Part shown: positions 9,352 through 18,344 of the stretch, one piece after another | Position numbering within the stretch: the first letter of the stretch is position 1 | Layout of the letters: each line of letters begins with the position of its first letter | Assembly (NCBI RefSeq): GCF_009689985.1 | Contig: NZ_QBAW01000003.1 | Coordinates: 62,001 to 126,000, forward strand | Direction of reading: 5' to 3' | Source: Helicobacter pylori | GTDB taxonomy: Bacteria; Campylobacterota; Campylobacteria; Campylobacterales; Helicobacteraceae | Length of the DNA: 64,000 nt | Notes under the pieces: model-generated | The model's database searches: none | What the model was told of the DNA's origin: nothing | What the model saw: only the letters and a program-made list of their open reading frames with translations | Position numbers and translations under genes: made by a program

Positions 9352-11130
9352 TTATGATTTCTTTTTTAACTTCCCATAGATTTTTTTAATTAGAGATAAT
9401 ATTTTAAACAATCTCTCTTGCTTGTTTGTCCTAAGGCTTCTTTTTAATATGCCATAACTTTGTGAAGGTTTTAAAATACAAGATAATAAAGAAACATCGT
9501 TGTAAAACAAGGGCAGAGCGTTTTTATGCGTTGCATCTGGAAGAAAATAAATTTGTTTAAATTGCTCTTGATCTTGAATACTAGGATGATCAATGAAGAA
9601 ATTGACCCACTTTATCACATCATGAATGTCTAAAGAAATTTGACTTTCTTTAAAATATGAAGCATATCCAACAGCCCCTTCTACTATTTTTTCATAAGCT
9701 TTAGAGCGGTGTTTTTCGCAAGATGAAACATTTTTTTGATAAATTGGAACGCCATTTTCTACATTTAAAATGGGGTATTCAGGGCTTGTTAGCAAAAACT
9801 CCATAAAATCCCAATTATGAAAATAAATGGATTTAGGGTGTGAAAAAGGTAAGAAACTCACGCAATCATGATTTAAAATTCTTAAGAGATCCACATAGCA
9901 TCCAAAAACTTCTTTATTCAAAGCTTTTTGTATTAACTCTTGCGAAGAGTAGCCCAAAGTAATCGTATCCACAATAGCGATATTTCCCTCTAAATTTGAT
10001 GAAGACAAGTATTTTCTGTAATTATCTAAACATTTTAACGCTAAATGGCGGCAATGTTCAAAGTTACTATATATATATATATATGCTTGTTGGTTAGTGG
10101 TGATTTGCTTCTTTTGAATTTCTTCTTCGCCTTCTAAAATACGCAAAATTTCCAAACTCTCGCCCTCTATGACTTCTAAAAATACCGCTTTTTTTAAAAT
10201 TCTGGGAGCATAGACATAAGTAGTTTTATATGAATTTGGATATAAAATATTAAAAATTTTTTGCAATAAATAACCATCTCGTGCAACAAACACTAAAGTA
10301 TCAATATTTCTTTTATGAATCTCTTTATAGATAAACTGGCAATAAGCAACGGCTACAATTCCTGCCTGCATCGCTCCCAAAAGAAACCAATAATCAAACT
10401 TTTCATGTTTTTGAATATAATTTTTATAAAAAACGCATAAAGATCCTAGAATAAAGCTTTGTGCAACACTAGTTGGACTAAATGTTTTGTATTTAGGAAA
10501 AATTTCTTCAAATTGCCTCAACACGCTTTTTCTAAATAGCGTTGCTATACCTAAACTTTTAGGCATAGCGTCATCTGCCCAAGAATTATCACCAATATGC
10601 AACATTTGTGTGTGAGTAATATTTTCTTGTTTTAAAACATGTTTAAACAAATCCTTTGAATGTTTAGTAAGCATTATATGGCTACTAAGATAAAAATTTG
10701 TATAACTATCAAAACCCTTAGAAATTAAAATATCTTCAAGGATCTCTAAAGGTAAATACATATCTGATACAATAATCACTCTCTTATTGTTCTCTTTAGC
10801 GAAACGATAGAGTTCTAACATTTCTAAGTTTGGAATAAGCATCTCTTTTTCAGTGGCAATTTCTACTTCCTTATATGAATGAAACTCTTTTGGAATTTGA
10901 TGATAAATTTCATCTAGAGTAACGTCTTGTCTTTTACTGATTTCTCTGGATTGCATTTCTGCCAGGATTCTTGCTTGATGAAAACCTTTAATATTATATT
11001 TAGTCTCAATATACAAAAATAAATCTGTGGGTTTAATGAAAGGTCTTAGAAGAAGGGTATCAAAAATATCAAAAGAAATCACATCATATTTTAAAATCTC
11101 ACTTTTTGCCCCATCCAAAAATTTGCGCAT
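9352..11130 (-). CDS. HAD-superfamily hydrolase (COG5610-like), accessory gene
   Basis: 592 residues. The N-terminal HAD domain (about 10-215) has motif I SFDIFDT (D21 the likely nucleophile), motif II VSDMY and motif III/IV GDNSWADD. The C-terminal half contains VFVARDGYL, typical of large COG5610 proteins often found in surface-polysaccharide loci; its function is unknown. No signal peptide or membrane segment is seen. An AAGGA ribosome site is 7 bases from the ATG. The gene lies between dba and oorC, where strain 26695 to my memory has type III restriction-modification genes (HP0592-HP0593), so this looks like an exchangeable slot. A TA dinucleotide repeat within the frame and an A12 tract next to the -10 box suggest slipped-strand switching. 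Confidence 0.78.
   Translation of the reverse strand: MRKFLDGAKSEILKYDVISFDIFDTLLLRPFIKPTDLFLYIETKYNIKGFHQARILAEMQSREISKRQDVTLDEIYHQIPKEFHSYKEVEIATEKEMLIPNLEMLELYRFAKENNKRVIIVSDMYLPLEILEDILISKGFDSYTNFYLSSHIMLTKHSKDLFKHVLKQENITHTQMLHIGDNSWADDAMPKSLGIATLFRKSVLRQFEEIFPKYKTFSPTSVAQSFILGSLCVFYKNYIQKHEKFDYWFLLGAMQAGIVAVAYCQFIYKEIHKRNIDTLVFVARDGYLLQKIFNILYPNSYKTTYVYAPRILKKAVFLEVIEGESLEILRILEGEEEIQKKQITTNQQAYIYIYSNFEHCRHLALKCLDNYRKYLSSSNLEGNIAIVDTITLGYSSQELIQKALNKEVFGCYVDLLRILNHDCVSFLPFSHPKSIYFHNWDFMEFLLTSPEYPILNVENGVPIYQKNVSSCEKHRSKAYEKIVEGAVGYASYFKESQISLDIHDVIKWVNFFIDHPSIQDQEQFKQIYFLPDATHKNALPLFYNDVSLLSCILKPSQSYGILKRSLRTNKQERLFKILSLIKKIYGKLKKKS
10068..10084. repeat. (TA)8.5 dinucleotide repeat inside the HAD gene
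   Basis: Seventeen bases of alternating T and A, coding YIYIY around residues 349-355 of the HAD protein. The present length keeps the 592-codon frame open. Loss or gain of one unit would shift the frame and truncate the C-terminal half. Confidence 0.9.
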
Positions 11131-11156
11131 ACAAGAATCCTTTGTAAAATTTGAGC

Positions 11157-11177
11157 ATTATACCATTTTTTTTTTTT
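11157..11177 (-). promoter_or_regulatory. HAD gene promoter with A12 tract
   Basis: On the minus strand a run of twelve A (11166-11177) is followed by TGG and TATAAT (11157-11162), about 27 bases upstream of the HAD start codon. The tract lies in the spacer where the distance to a -35 element would be set. Variable A/T tracts in this position tune other H. pylori promoters (for example sabA). Confidence 0.65.
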
Positions 11178-11240
11178 CAAAAATACAAAAAAAGGGGAAG
11201 AAGCTATAGCTAAAGAAAAATAAGATAAGGAGTTACCCCC

Positions 11241-11795
11241 TTATTTTTTCAAAGCTTCTAAAGCATGTTTTTTGCCAATTTCAAAGGCTTTTTTGTTCGT
11301 TTCAGCGACTTTTGCAGGGACTTTTTTAAGCATGGTGTCCAGCACGATATTTTCTTCTACGCATTTAGTAAGCTCCACGGTAATGGCTAACGCTACCACA
11401 GATTGCGTGATAATGTTACCCACTTCATCTTTAGCGATGCTGATAATGGGGATTTTATAAATTTGATACTTTTCTTCATCTTCTTTAGTAGGGGTTACCA
11501 GATTGGGATCAATGACAACGATACCGCCTTTTTTAATATCGCTTTTAAACTGGTTGTAGCTGATTTGAGCGACTGAAAGCATGAAATCAATCTCGCCCTC
11601 TTTAGCATAAGGGAAAATAATTTCATCTTTGTCTAGCAAAATATCCACTTTAGTGGGCCCTCCACGCACTTGCGAAGTGTAGGTGGAAGTCTTAGTGCCA
11701 TAGCCCCCACTCACAATCTTAGCTTCAGCTAAAATCTCTCCCGCTAACAGCACACCTTGCCCTCCAACGCCCGTAAATCGTAATTGCGCTTCCAT
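11241..11795 (-). CDS. oorC: 2-oxoglutarate:acceptor oxidoreductase, gamma subunit
   Basis: A 184-residue gamma subunit of the 2-oxoacid:ferredoxin oxidoreductase family, with the GVGGQGVLLAGEILAEA start and TSTYTSQVRGG motif. With OorD, A and B it makes the four-subunit enzyme that converts 2-oxoglutarate and CoA to succinyl-CoA, reducing a ferredoxin or flavodoxin. H. pylori uses it in place of 2-oxoglutarate dehydrogenase. The gene is last in oorDABC and its start overlaps the oorB stop by one base. Confidence 0.95.
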   Translation of the reverse strand: MEAQLRFTGVGGQGVLLAGEILAEAKIVSGGYGTKTSTYTSQVRGGPTKVDILLDKDEIIFPYAKEGEIDFMLSVAQISYNQFKSDIKKGGIVVIDPNLVTPTKEDEEKYQIYKIPIISIAKDEVGNIITQSVVALAITVELTKCVEENIVLDTMLKKVPAKVAETNKKAFEIGKKHALEALKK

Positions 11796-12616
11796 TATTG
11801 TTTTCCTTGTGCTTTTTCAATGATTTCTTGATACGCTTCGCAATATTCTTTCCTGTCCGTGTCATGCTTTAAAACGCCGGTAGGGAATTTATCCACCCTT
11901 TCTTCAGGGCTCATGGCTTCAAATTGGCGTTTGCTCACTAATCGGCTTTCCATCCATTTTAGCATTTGAGACGCCTCGCCCATTTTATTCTTGCGCCCTA
12001 AATTGATATGGCAATTGCTATGGACATCAAAGAAACTAAAGCCCTTGTGCGTAAAGCCTTCTTTAAGCACTTTTTCTAATTTTTGAGGGTCTAAAACGCT
12101 CTCTCTAGCCACAAAACTCGCCCCGGCAGCGGTGGTTAAAGCACATGGGTCAAATTGGTTATCAATATTCCCCCATTGAGCCGTAACCGTCCACATGCCA
12201 TTAGGCGTGGTGGGCGAAGTTTGGGAGTTGGTCAAACCATAAATGAAATTATTCACTAAAATAAAATTCAAATCAATGTTTCTTCTGCATGCATGCATGG
12301 TGTGATTGCCTCCAATCGCAAAGCCATCGCCATCGCCAGAAACCACGATCACATGCTTACTAGGGTTAGCCAATTTAATCCCTGTCGCATACGCTACAGC
12401 CCTGCCATGCGTGGTATGAACGGTGTTGCAATTCACATACGAACTCATGCGCCCGCTGCAACCAATCCCGCTCACCAAGCACACATCATCCATTTTCCAA
12501 CCTAAAGCGTCAATCGTGCGGATAATGGATTTTAAAATCACGCCATCGCCACAGCCCCAACACCACAAAGTGGGTATTTTATCCACACGCAAATATTCAT
12601 CATAATTAAACGCCAT
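11795..12616 (-). CDS. oorB: 2-oxoglutarate:acceptor oxidoreductase, beta subunit (TPP-binding)
   Basis: 273 residues with the thiamine-pyrophosphate motif GDGDGFAIGGNH (about 94-105) followed by the NNFIYGLTNSQTSPTT segment, and cysteines in the WCWGCGDG start that ligate an iron-sulfur cluster in this family. It catalyses decarboxylation of 2-oxoglutarate within the OorDABC complex. It is separated from oorA by one base, clearly one operon. Confidence 0.96.
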   Translation of the reverse strand: MAFNYDEYLRVDKIPTLWCWGCGDGVILKSIIRTIDALGWKMDDVCLVSGIGCSGRMSSYVNCNTVHTTHGRAVAYATGIKLANPSKHVIVVSGDGDGFAIGGNHTMHACRRNIDLNFILVNNFIYGLTNSQTSPTTPNGMWTVTAQWGNIDNQFDPCALTTAAGASFVARESVLDPQKLEKVLKEGFTHKGFSFFDVHSNCHINLGRKNKMGEASQMLKWMESRLVSKRQFEAMSPEERVDKFPTGVLKHDTDRKEYCEAYQEIIEKAQGKQ

Positions 12617-12617
12617 T

Positions 12618-13745
12618 TTAAAGCTCCTTCAACTTTGCGATGATTTGTTTGGGCGAAATCGTGCGCCCATTGGCTTGCCCAAAGAAATGCACCTTTCTTT
12701 GCATAGCCCTTTCAATTTCTTCTAAATACTGCCCCTTATTCAATTCAATCACAAGGATTTTTTCGTATTTTTCCCCTATTTCTTTCAAGCGTTTAGCCGG
12801 GCTTGGCCATAAGGTTTTAGGCCTGAAAAAGCCGACTTTTTGCTTGCTTTCTTTGTTGTAATCTTTCAAGGCTTCTTTAACCGCTAGAGAAACCGAACCA
12901 TAAGCGATGATAACGATCTCAGCGCCCTCTAAATCCATTTCCTCATTTTCATTGATAATGTCTTGCTTGGATTCAATCTTATGGAATAATCTATCAATCA
13001 AATCCCCCCCGATTTTGGCGTCTTCAGTAGGAAAGCCAATAGGCCCATGGTGCAAGCCTGAAACATGGTAGCGATAGCCTTTAAAGAAAGGGTTCAAAAC
13101 AGCCGGCTCATCTTGCGCGACCCCATAAGGTTTGTAGTCTTTTTTATCGCCTACAAATTCCTTACGATTGATAGTTATCTTTTGCACTTCTTCTAAATCT
13201 GGGATTTGCACCTTGCCATACATATGCCCCACGGTTTCATCCATGAGCAAGAATACAGGAGTCATGAGCATTTCAGCCAAATTGAACGCGCGAACGGTTT
13301 CTGTGTAAGCTTCCTCTAAGCTAGCAGGAGCGAGTGCAACGGCTTTAAAATCCCCATGTATGGGGTGTTTTAAGAAATTCACATCGCCTTGAGCCACACG
13401 AGTGGGCATTCCGGTTGATGGGCCTGAACGCATCACATCAGCGATCACTAAAGGGATTTCTGCCATGAAAGAATAACCGATTTGCTCCACTTTTAATGAA
13501 ATACCAGGACCAGAGCTCGCTGTCATAGACTTCGTCCCGCTCATGCTTGCCCCTAAAGACACGCTAATCCCGCTGATTTCATCTTCCATTTGGATAAAAT
13601 GGCCGCCGCATTTGGGTAAAGTCACGCTCATCGCATGCATAATATCTGAGCTTGGCGTGATAGGATAGCCCCCAAAAAACCGACACCCCACTTCAATCGC
13701 CGCTTTAGCGACTAATTCATTCCCATCAGAAATAATCTCACGCAT
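12618..13745 (-). CDS. oorA: 2-oxoglutarate:acceptor oxidoreductase, alpha subunit
   Basis: 375 residues with the family start GNELVAKAAIEVGCRFFGGYPITPSS and the SSGPGISLK motif, the pyrimidine-binding half of the TPP site. Works with OorB, C and D in the TCA-cycle step to succinyl-CoA. Start overlaps the oorD stop by one base, so the genes are translationally coupled. Confidence 0.96.
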   Translation of the reverse strand: MREIISDGNELVAKAAIEVGCRFFGGYPITPSSDIMHAMSVTLPKCGGHFIQMEDEISGISVSLGASMSGTKSMTASSGPGISLKVEQIGYSFMAEIPLVIADVMRSGPSTGMPTRVAQGDVNFLKHPIHGDFKAVALAPASLEEAYTETVRAFNLAEMLMTPVFLLMDETVGHMYGKVQIPDLEEVQKITINRKEFVGDKKDYKPYGVAQDEPAVLNPFFKGYRYHVSGLHHGPIGFPTEDAKIGGDLIDRLFHKIESKQDIINENEEMDLEGAEIVIIAYGSVSLAVKEALKDYNKESKQKVGFFRPKTLWPSPAKRLKEIGEKYEKILVIELNKGQYLEEIERAMQRKVHFFGQANGRTISPKQIIAKLKEL

Positions 13746-14086
13746 TATTTGCCTCTCCCTTCTAAAATAGTCTCTTCTAAGAGCATGTATTTATTGGCCT
13801 TAACCTTTTCGCTTCTTTCTTGGGCTTCTTTAGAAACTTTAGCGAATTTGAAATCCTTCCTGTCAGCCACATAAATCGCAAAATCCGGGCAGTGCAACTC
13901 GCATTGCACGCAACCGATACAACTCTCTGGATAGGCTACTTTGGCCACTTTTCCAAGCACCCTTTCTTTTTCAACCCCCATGCCAAGAACCCCAGCAGGG
14001 CATACCGATACGCAAATATCACAACCCTTACACCTGTCTTCATTCACCCAAACGGCAACCCCATCTGGAGCGCTCATTTTAGCCAT
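13745..14086 (-). CDS. oorD: 2-oxoglutarate:acceptor oxidoreductase, delta subunit (ferredoxin-type)
   Basis: 113 residues with two [4Fe-4S] motifs, CKGCDICVSVCP and CIGCVQCELHCP, so an internal electron carrier of the OorDABC enzyme. First gene of the operon. The ATG has an AAAGGAG site 5 bases upstream and a TACAAT box at 14146-14151. Confidence 0.95.
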   Translation of the reverse strand: MAKMSAPDGVAVWVNEDRCKGCDICVSVCPAGVLGMGVEKERVLGKVAKVAYPESCIGCVQCELHCPDFAIYVADRKDFKFAKVSKEAQERSEKVKANKYMLLEETILEGRGK

Positions 14087-14145
14087 TCATTCTCCTTTGT
14101 GCTAAAAGCTGTATTTAAAGCCTTAGCAATCAAAATTTGCCTAAA

Positions 14146-14151
14146 ATTGTA
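14146..14151 (-). promoter_or_regulatory. -10 box for the oorDABC operon
   Basis: TACAAT with an upstream TG one base apart (extended -10), about 60 bases before the oorD ATG on the minus strand. Confidence 0.55.
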
Positions 14152-14270
14152 GCAAGCCTTTTTTAACAAATTCTAAAATGCTTTAATAGTAGGAACTTAA
14201 AATTAAAATGAGAAAATAATAAACACTTTTTACTCAATTTAAAAGAAAAAACGCCCCATTTACCTTAATC

Positions 14271-15260
14271 TTAAAAATGATTATTAGAAAGATTAATGTT
14301 TTTTAAATGCTCCTTATAAGTCGCGCTGAAAGCATGTTTTTTATCCGGCATTTTCACAAAATACAAGAAATCAGTTTTTTTAGGGAAAACCACGGCTCTA
14401 ATCGCTTCTAGGCTCACGCTCCCTACAGGGTTTTTAGGCAAGCCCTTAAATTTATAGGTATTGTAGGGGGTGTTATCGGTTTTAATGCGCTCTTTTGTTA
14501 CTTTAGCGTGTGAAAATTCCTGATAATTCAAAGCCCCATCCATTTGTAAAGGCATGCCTTTTTTCAAGCGGTTAAAAATCACGCTCGCAATCAAGGGCAT
14601 TTCTTCAATATTGGCGGCTTCTTTTTGCACAATAGAAGCGAGAATGATTTTTTCAAACCACTCTTCTTTATGGTAGTATCCAAGCCATTGTTTGCTTAAA
14701 GCTTCGTGTTTTTTCATAGATTGGCCGATCAAAGTTTGCATGATTTTAAAAGCATCCTCCCCTAAAGGCAAATGATAAGTGTCTGGCCATATCACCCCAT
14801 CTTCTATCACAGCGCCATTCAATCGTGGAGCGATGCTTTCATAAGCCTGATTGAGATCGCTTGTTTCTAGCTGGTAAGTCTCGCTCAAAATTTGCGTGAA
14901 AAAATAGCGGGTTTCTCCAGGGATTAAAGTAACGCTTTTATACGCCGCTTTTGCTTTAATCAAACGGACTAAAAAATCCCCCTTCCTTAAAGCCCCATCG
15001 CCCATATCAATATAACCTTTTTTAGGCATGCCTATTAGGCGTAAAAAAAGCACATCCAAAGCGTTAATATCCACGCCTTGATCTTTTAAAGAAAAAAACA
15101 CTCTTTTGAGCGAACCTTGCGGGACAACCACCACTTTGTTAGAATAAATTGGTATACTTAAATAAAAAAGAACGCTGATGAATAAAAGAAAGCATGTATC
15201 CAAGAAAGTGTTTAATGTCATTATCTTGTTTGTGGCAGTATTCACTCTTTTAGTCGTCAT
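14271..15260 (-). CDS. mltG: Endolytic transglycosylase MltG (YceG family)
   Basis: A 329-residue protein with one N-terminal membrane anchor (about 22-45) and a periplasmic YceG domain; the catalytic region reads SIVQKEA, followed by NTYKFKGLPKNPV, typical of MltG, which cuts nascent glycan strands. Older annotation calls this family aminodeoxychorismate lyase, which the anchor and motif do not support. The start is uncertain: ATG codons at 15260 and 15221 are both possible, and each overlaps the divergent gene starting at 15178. Confidence 0.87.
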   Translation of the reverse strand: MTTKRVNTATNKIMTLNTFLDTCFLLFISVLFYLSIPIYSNKVVVVPQGSLKRVFFSLKDQGVDINALDVLFLRLIGMPKKGYIDMGDGALRKGDFLVRLIKAKAAYKSVTLIPGETRYFFTQILSETYQLETSDLNQAYESIAPRLNGAVIEDGVIWPDTYHLPLGEDAFKIMQTLIGQSMKKHEALSKQWLGYYHKEEWFEKIILASIVQKEAANIEEMPLIASVIFNRLKKGMPLQMDGALNYQEFSHAKVTKERIKTDNTPYNTYKFKGLPKNPVGSVSLEAIRAVVFPKKTDFLYFVKMPDKKHAFSATYKEHLKNINLSNNHF

Positions 15261-18117
15261 CCATAAGACCCTTTCAAACGGCATTCACATACAAAATTTA
15301 AAAATTGGAAAGCTTGGCATTTCTGAATTATACTTAAAACTTAATAACAAGCTTTCTTTAGAAGTTGAACGGGTTGATCTATCTGCTTTCTTCCATCAAA
15401 AACCCACTAAAAAGCGTTTAGAAGTTTCTGATCTGATTAAAAATATCCGTTATGGCATTTGGGCAGTGTCTTATTTTGAAAAGCTTAAAGTCAAAGAAAT
15501 TGTTTTAGATGATAAAAATAAAGCCAATATCTTTTTTGACGGGAATAAATACGAGTTGGAATTTCCAGGAGTCAAAGGGGAATTTTCCCTAGAAGATGAT
15601 AAAAATATCAAGCTTAAAATCATCAATTTGCTTTTTAAAGATATTAAAGTCCAAGTAGATGGCAACGCCCACTATTCACCCAAAGCTAGGAAAATGGCGT
15701 TCAATTTGATTGTCAAGCCCTTAATTGAACCCAGTGCTGCAATTTATTTGCAAGGGCTAACCGATTTAAAAACCATAGAATTAAAAGTTAACACTTCTCC
15801 AATGAAAAGCTTGGCGTTTTTAAAGCCCCTTTTCCAACGCCAATCGCAAAAAAATTTAAAAACATGGATTTTTGACAAGATCCAATTTGCTAGCTTTAAA
15901 ATTGATAACGCTTTAATTAAAGCTAATTTCACTCCTAGCGAGTTTATCCCATCGCTTTTGGAAAATTCTGTAGTTAAAGCCACTTTGATTAAACCTTCAG
16001 TCGTTTTTAATGATGGCTTATCGCCCATTAAAATGGATAAAACCGAATTAGTTTTCAAAAACAAACAGCTCCTCATACAGCCCCAAAAAATCACTTATGA
16101 AACCATGGAATTAACCGGCTCTTACGCCACTTTTTCCAATTTGTTAGAAGCCCCCAAGTTGGAGATTTTTTTAAAAACGACCCCTAATTATTATGGCGAT
16201 AGCATTAAGGATTTATTGAGCGCTTATAAAGTCGTTTTGCCTTTGGATAAAATCAGCATGCCATCTAGCGCGGATTTGAAACTCACCTTGCAATTCTTAA
16301 AAAACACCGCCCCCTTATTTAGCGTTCAAGGCAGCGTTAATTTGCAAGAAGGCACTCTCTCGCTCTATAATATCCCCCTTTATACGCAAAACGCTAATAT
16401 AAGCCTAGATATTACCCAAGAATACCAATACATTTACATAGAAACTACCCACACCCGCTATGAAAACATGTTGGATTTAGACGCTAAAATCGCTTTAGAC
16501 TTGAATAAAAAAATCCTTTCTTTAGATTCTTTAGTCCATAAAATACGATTCAACACTAACAATAATGTCAACATGCGTTCTTATGGCTTGAATAACGACC
16601 AAGATAACCCACAGCCTACTAAATTTTCTTTAGATTTAAAAAGCTTGCATTCTATCATTCAAGAGGGTGAAAATTCAGAGGCGTTTAGAAGAAAAATCAT
16701 AGACACCATTAAAGCTCAAAGTGAAGACAAATTCACTAAAGATGTTTTCTACGCTACAGAAGACACTCTTAAAAACCTTTCTTTGAATTTTGATTTTTCT
16801 AACCCCAATTACATGCAATGGAGCGTGCCACAACTTTTATTAGAGGGCGAATTTAAAGATAACGCCTATGTTTTTAGAATCAAAGATTTGAAAAAAATCA
16901 AGCCCTATTCCCCTATTATGAAATATTTCGCCTTAGAAGATGGCTCTTTGGAAGTTTCTACGAGCGATTTTGTCAATATTGATTTTTTTGCTAAGGATTT
17001 AAAAATCACTTTACCCATCTATCATAGCAACGGCAAGCAATTTAATTCCCTCTCTTTATTTGGATCTATTAATAAAGATGAAATTTCTGTCTATACTCCA
17101 AGCAAAAGCATATCTATAAAAGTTAAGGGGGATCAAAAGGATATTACCCTTAATAACATTGATTTGAGTATTGATGATTTTTTAGATAGTAAGATGCCAG
17201 CTATTGCAGGATTATTCTCAAAAGAACGAAAAGAAAAGCCTAGCTCTAAAGAAATCCAAGATGAAGATATTTTCATTAGCGCCAAACAACGCTATGAAAA
17301 AGCCCACAAAATTATCCCTATCTCTACACGCATCCATGCTAAAGATGTCGTGTTAATCTATAAAAAAATGCCTTTTCCTTTAGAAAATCTTGATATTGTC
17401 GCTCAAGACGACAGAGTGAAAATTGATGGCAATTATAAAAACGCCATGATCATGGCGGATTTAGTGCATGGGGCTTTGTATCTTAAGGCTCATAATTTTA
17501 GCGGGGATTATATCAACACCATCCTCCAAAAAGATTTCGTAGAAGGGGGCTTATTCACGCTTATTGGAGCTCTTGAAGATCAAGTTTTCAACGGCGAATT
17601 GAAATTCCAAAACACAAGCTTAAAGAATTTCGCTCTCATGCAAAACATGATCAATCTCATCAACACCATTCCCTCCCTCATTGTCTTTAGGAACCCTCAT
17701 TTAGGGGCTAATGGCTATCAAATCAAAAAGGGGTCTGTTGTTTTTGGGATCACTAAAGAATATTTAGGGTTAGAAAAAATTGATCTTATCGGCAAAACGC
17801 TTGATGTTGCTGGCAATGGGATCATTGAATTAGACAAAAACAAATTAGATTTGAATTTAGAAGTTTCCACCATCAAGGCTTTGAGTAATGTTTTGAGTAA
17901 AATCCCTATCGTGGGTTACCTCATTTTAGGGAAAGAAGGAAAAGTAACCACTAATGTGAATGTCAAAGGCACGCTGGATAACCCTAAAACCAAAGTAACT
18001 TTAGCGACAGATATTATCCAAGCGCCTTTTAAAATCTTGCGCCGCATTTTCACGCCCATTGACATCATCGTGGATGAAGTCAAAAAAAATATTGAATCAA
18101 AAAGGAAATTAAAATGA
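15178..18117 (+). CDS. Large AsmA/YhdP-like envelope protein
   Basis: 979 residues with an N-terminal signal-anchor (about 13-32) and a long beta-rich periplasmic body. The C-terminal region (about 800-979, VFGITKEYLGLEKIDLIGKT and the IVGYLILGKEG stretch) resembles the AsmA/YhdP (DUF3971) family, bridge-like proteins implicated in lipid transport between the membranes. No enzyme motif is seen. The start overlaps the divergent mltG start and has only a weak ribosome site (AAGAACG). Its stop overlaps the FeoA-domain gene by four bases. Confidence 0.7.
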   Translation: MNKRKHVSKKVFNVIILFVAVFTLLVVIHKTLSNGIHIQNLKIGKLGISELYLKLNNKLSLEVERVDLSAFFHQKPTKKRLEVSDLIKNIRYGIWAVSYFEKLKVKEIVLDDKNKANIFFDGNKYELEFPGVKGEFSLEDDKNIKLKIINLLFKDIKVQVDGNAHYSPKARKMAFNLIVKPLIEPSAAIYLQGLTDLKTIELKVNTSPMKSLAFLKPLFQRQSQKNLKTWIFDKIQFASFKIDNALIKANFTPSEFIPSLLENSVVKATLIKPSVVFNDGLSPIKMDKTELVFKNKQLLIQPQKITYETMELTGSYATFSNLLEAPKLEIFLKTTPNYYGDSIKDLLSAYKVVLPLDKISMPSSADLKLTLQFLKNTAPLFSVQGSVNLQEGTLSLYNIPLYTQNANISLDITQEYQYIYIETTHTRYENMLDLDAKIALDLNKKILSLDSLVHKIRFNTNNNVNMRSYGLNNDQDNPQPTKFSLDLKSLHSIIQEGENSEAFRRKIIDTIKAQSEDKFTKDVFYATEDTLKNLSLNFDFSNPNYMQWSVPQLLLEGEFKDNAYVFRIKDLKKIKPYSPIMKYFALEDGSLEVSTSDFVNIDFFAKDLKITLPIYHSNGKQFNSLSLFGSINKDEISVYTPSKSISIKVKGDQKDITLNNIDLSIDDFLDSKMPAIAGLFSKERKEKPSSKEIQDEDIFISAKQRYEKAHKIIPISTRIHAKDVVLIYKKMPFPLENLDIVAQDDRVKIDGNYKNAMIMADLVHGALYLKAHNFSGDYINTILQKDFVEGGLFTLIGALEDQVFNGELKFQNTSLKNFALMQNMINLINTIPSLIVFRNPHLGANGYQIKKGSVVFGITKEYLGLEKIDLIGKTLDVAGNGIIELDKNKLDLNLEVSTIKALSNVLSKIPIVGYLILGKEGKVTTNVNVKGTLDNPKTKVTLATDIIQAPFKILRRIFTPIDIIVDEVKKNIESKRKLK

Positions 18118-18344
18118 CGCTCAATGAAGCCGTTAAAGACAAAGTTTATGAAATCGTAGAAATCGCTAACTGCGATGAATCCCTTAAAAAACGCTTTCTG
18201 TCTTTTGGTATCCATGAAGGGGTTCAATGCACCCTTTTGCATTATTCCATGAAAAAAGCCACGCTTTCGGTTAAAATCAACCGCATTCAAGTGGCTTTAA
18301 GATCCCATGAAGCGCAATACCTTCTCATCAAAGAAAGCGTGTGA
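18114..18344 (+). CDS. FeoA-domain small protein
   Basis: A 76-residue protein matching the FeoA SH3-like fold: FLSFGIHEG followed by basic strands and a final RSHEAQYLLIKE. FeoA proteins assist the FeoB ferrous-iron transporter; no feoB is adjacent here. It overlaps the genes on both sides by four bases, so it is read in one unit with the AsmA-like gene and nth. Confidence 0.78.
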   Translation: MTLNEAVKDKVYEIVEIANCDESLKKRFLSFGIHEGVQCTLLHYSMKKATLSVKINRIQVALRSHEAQYLLIKESV

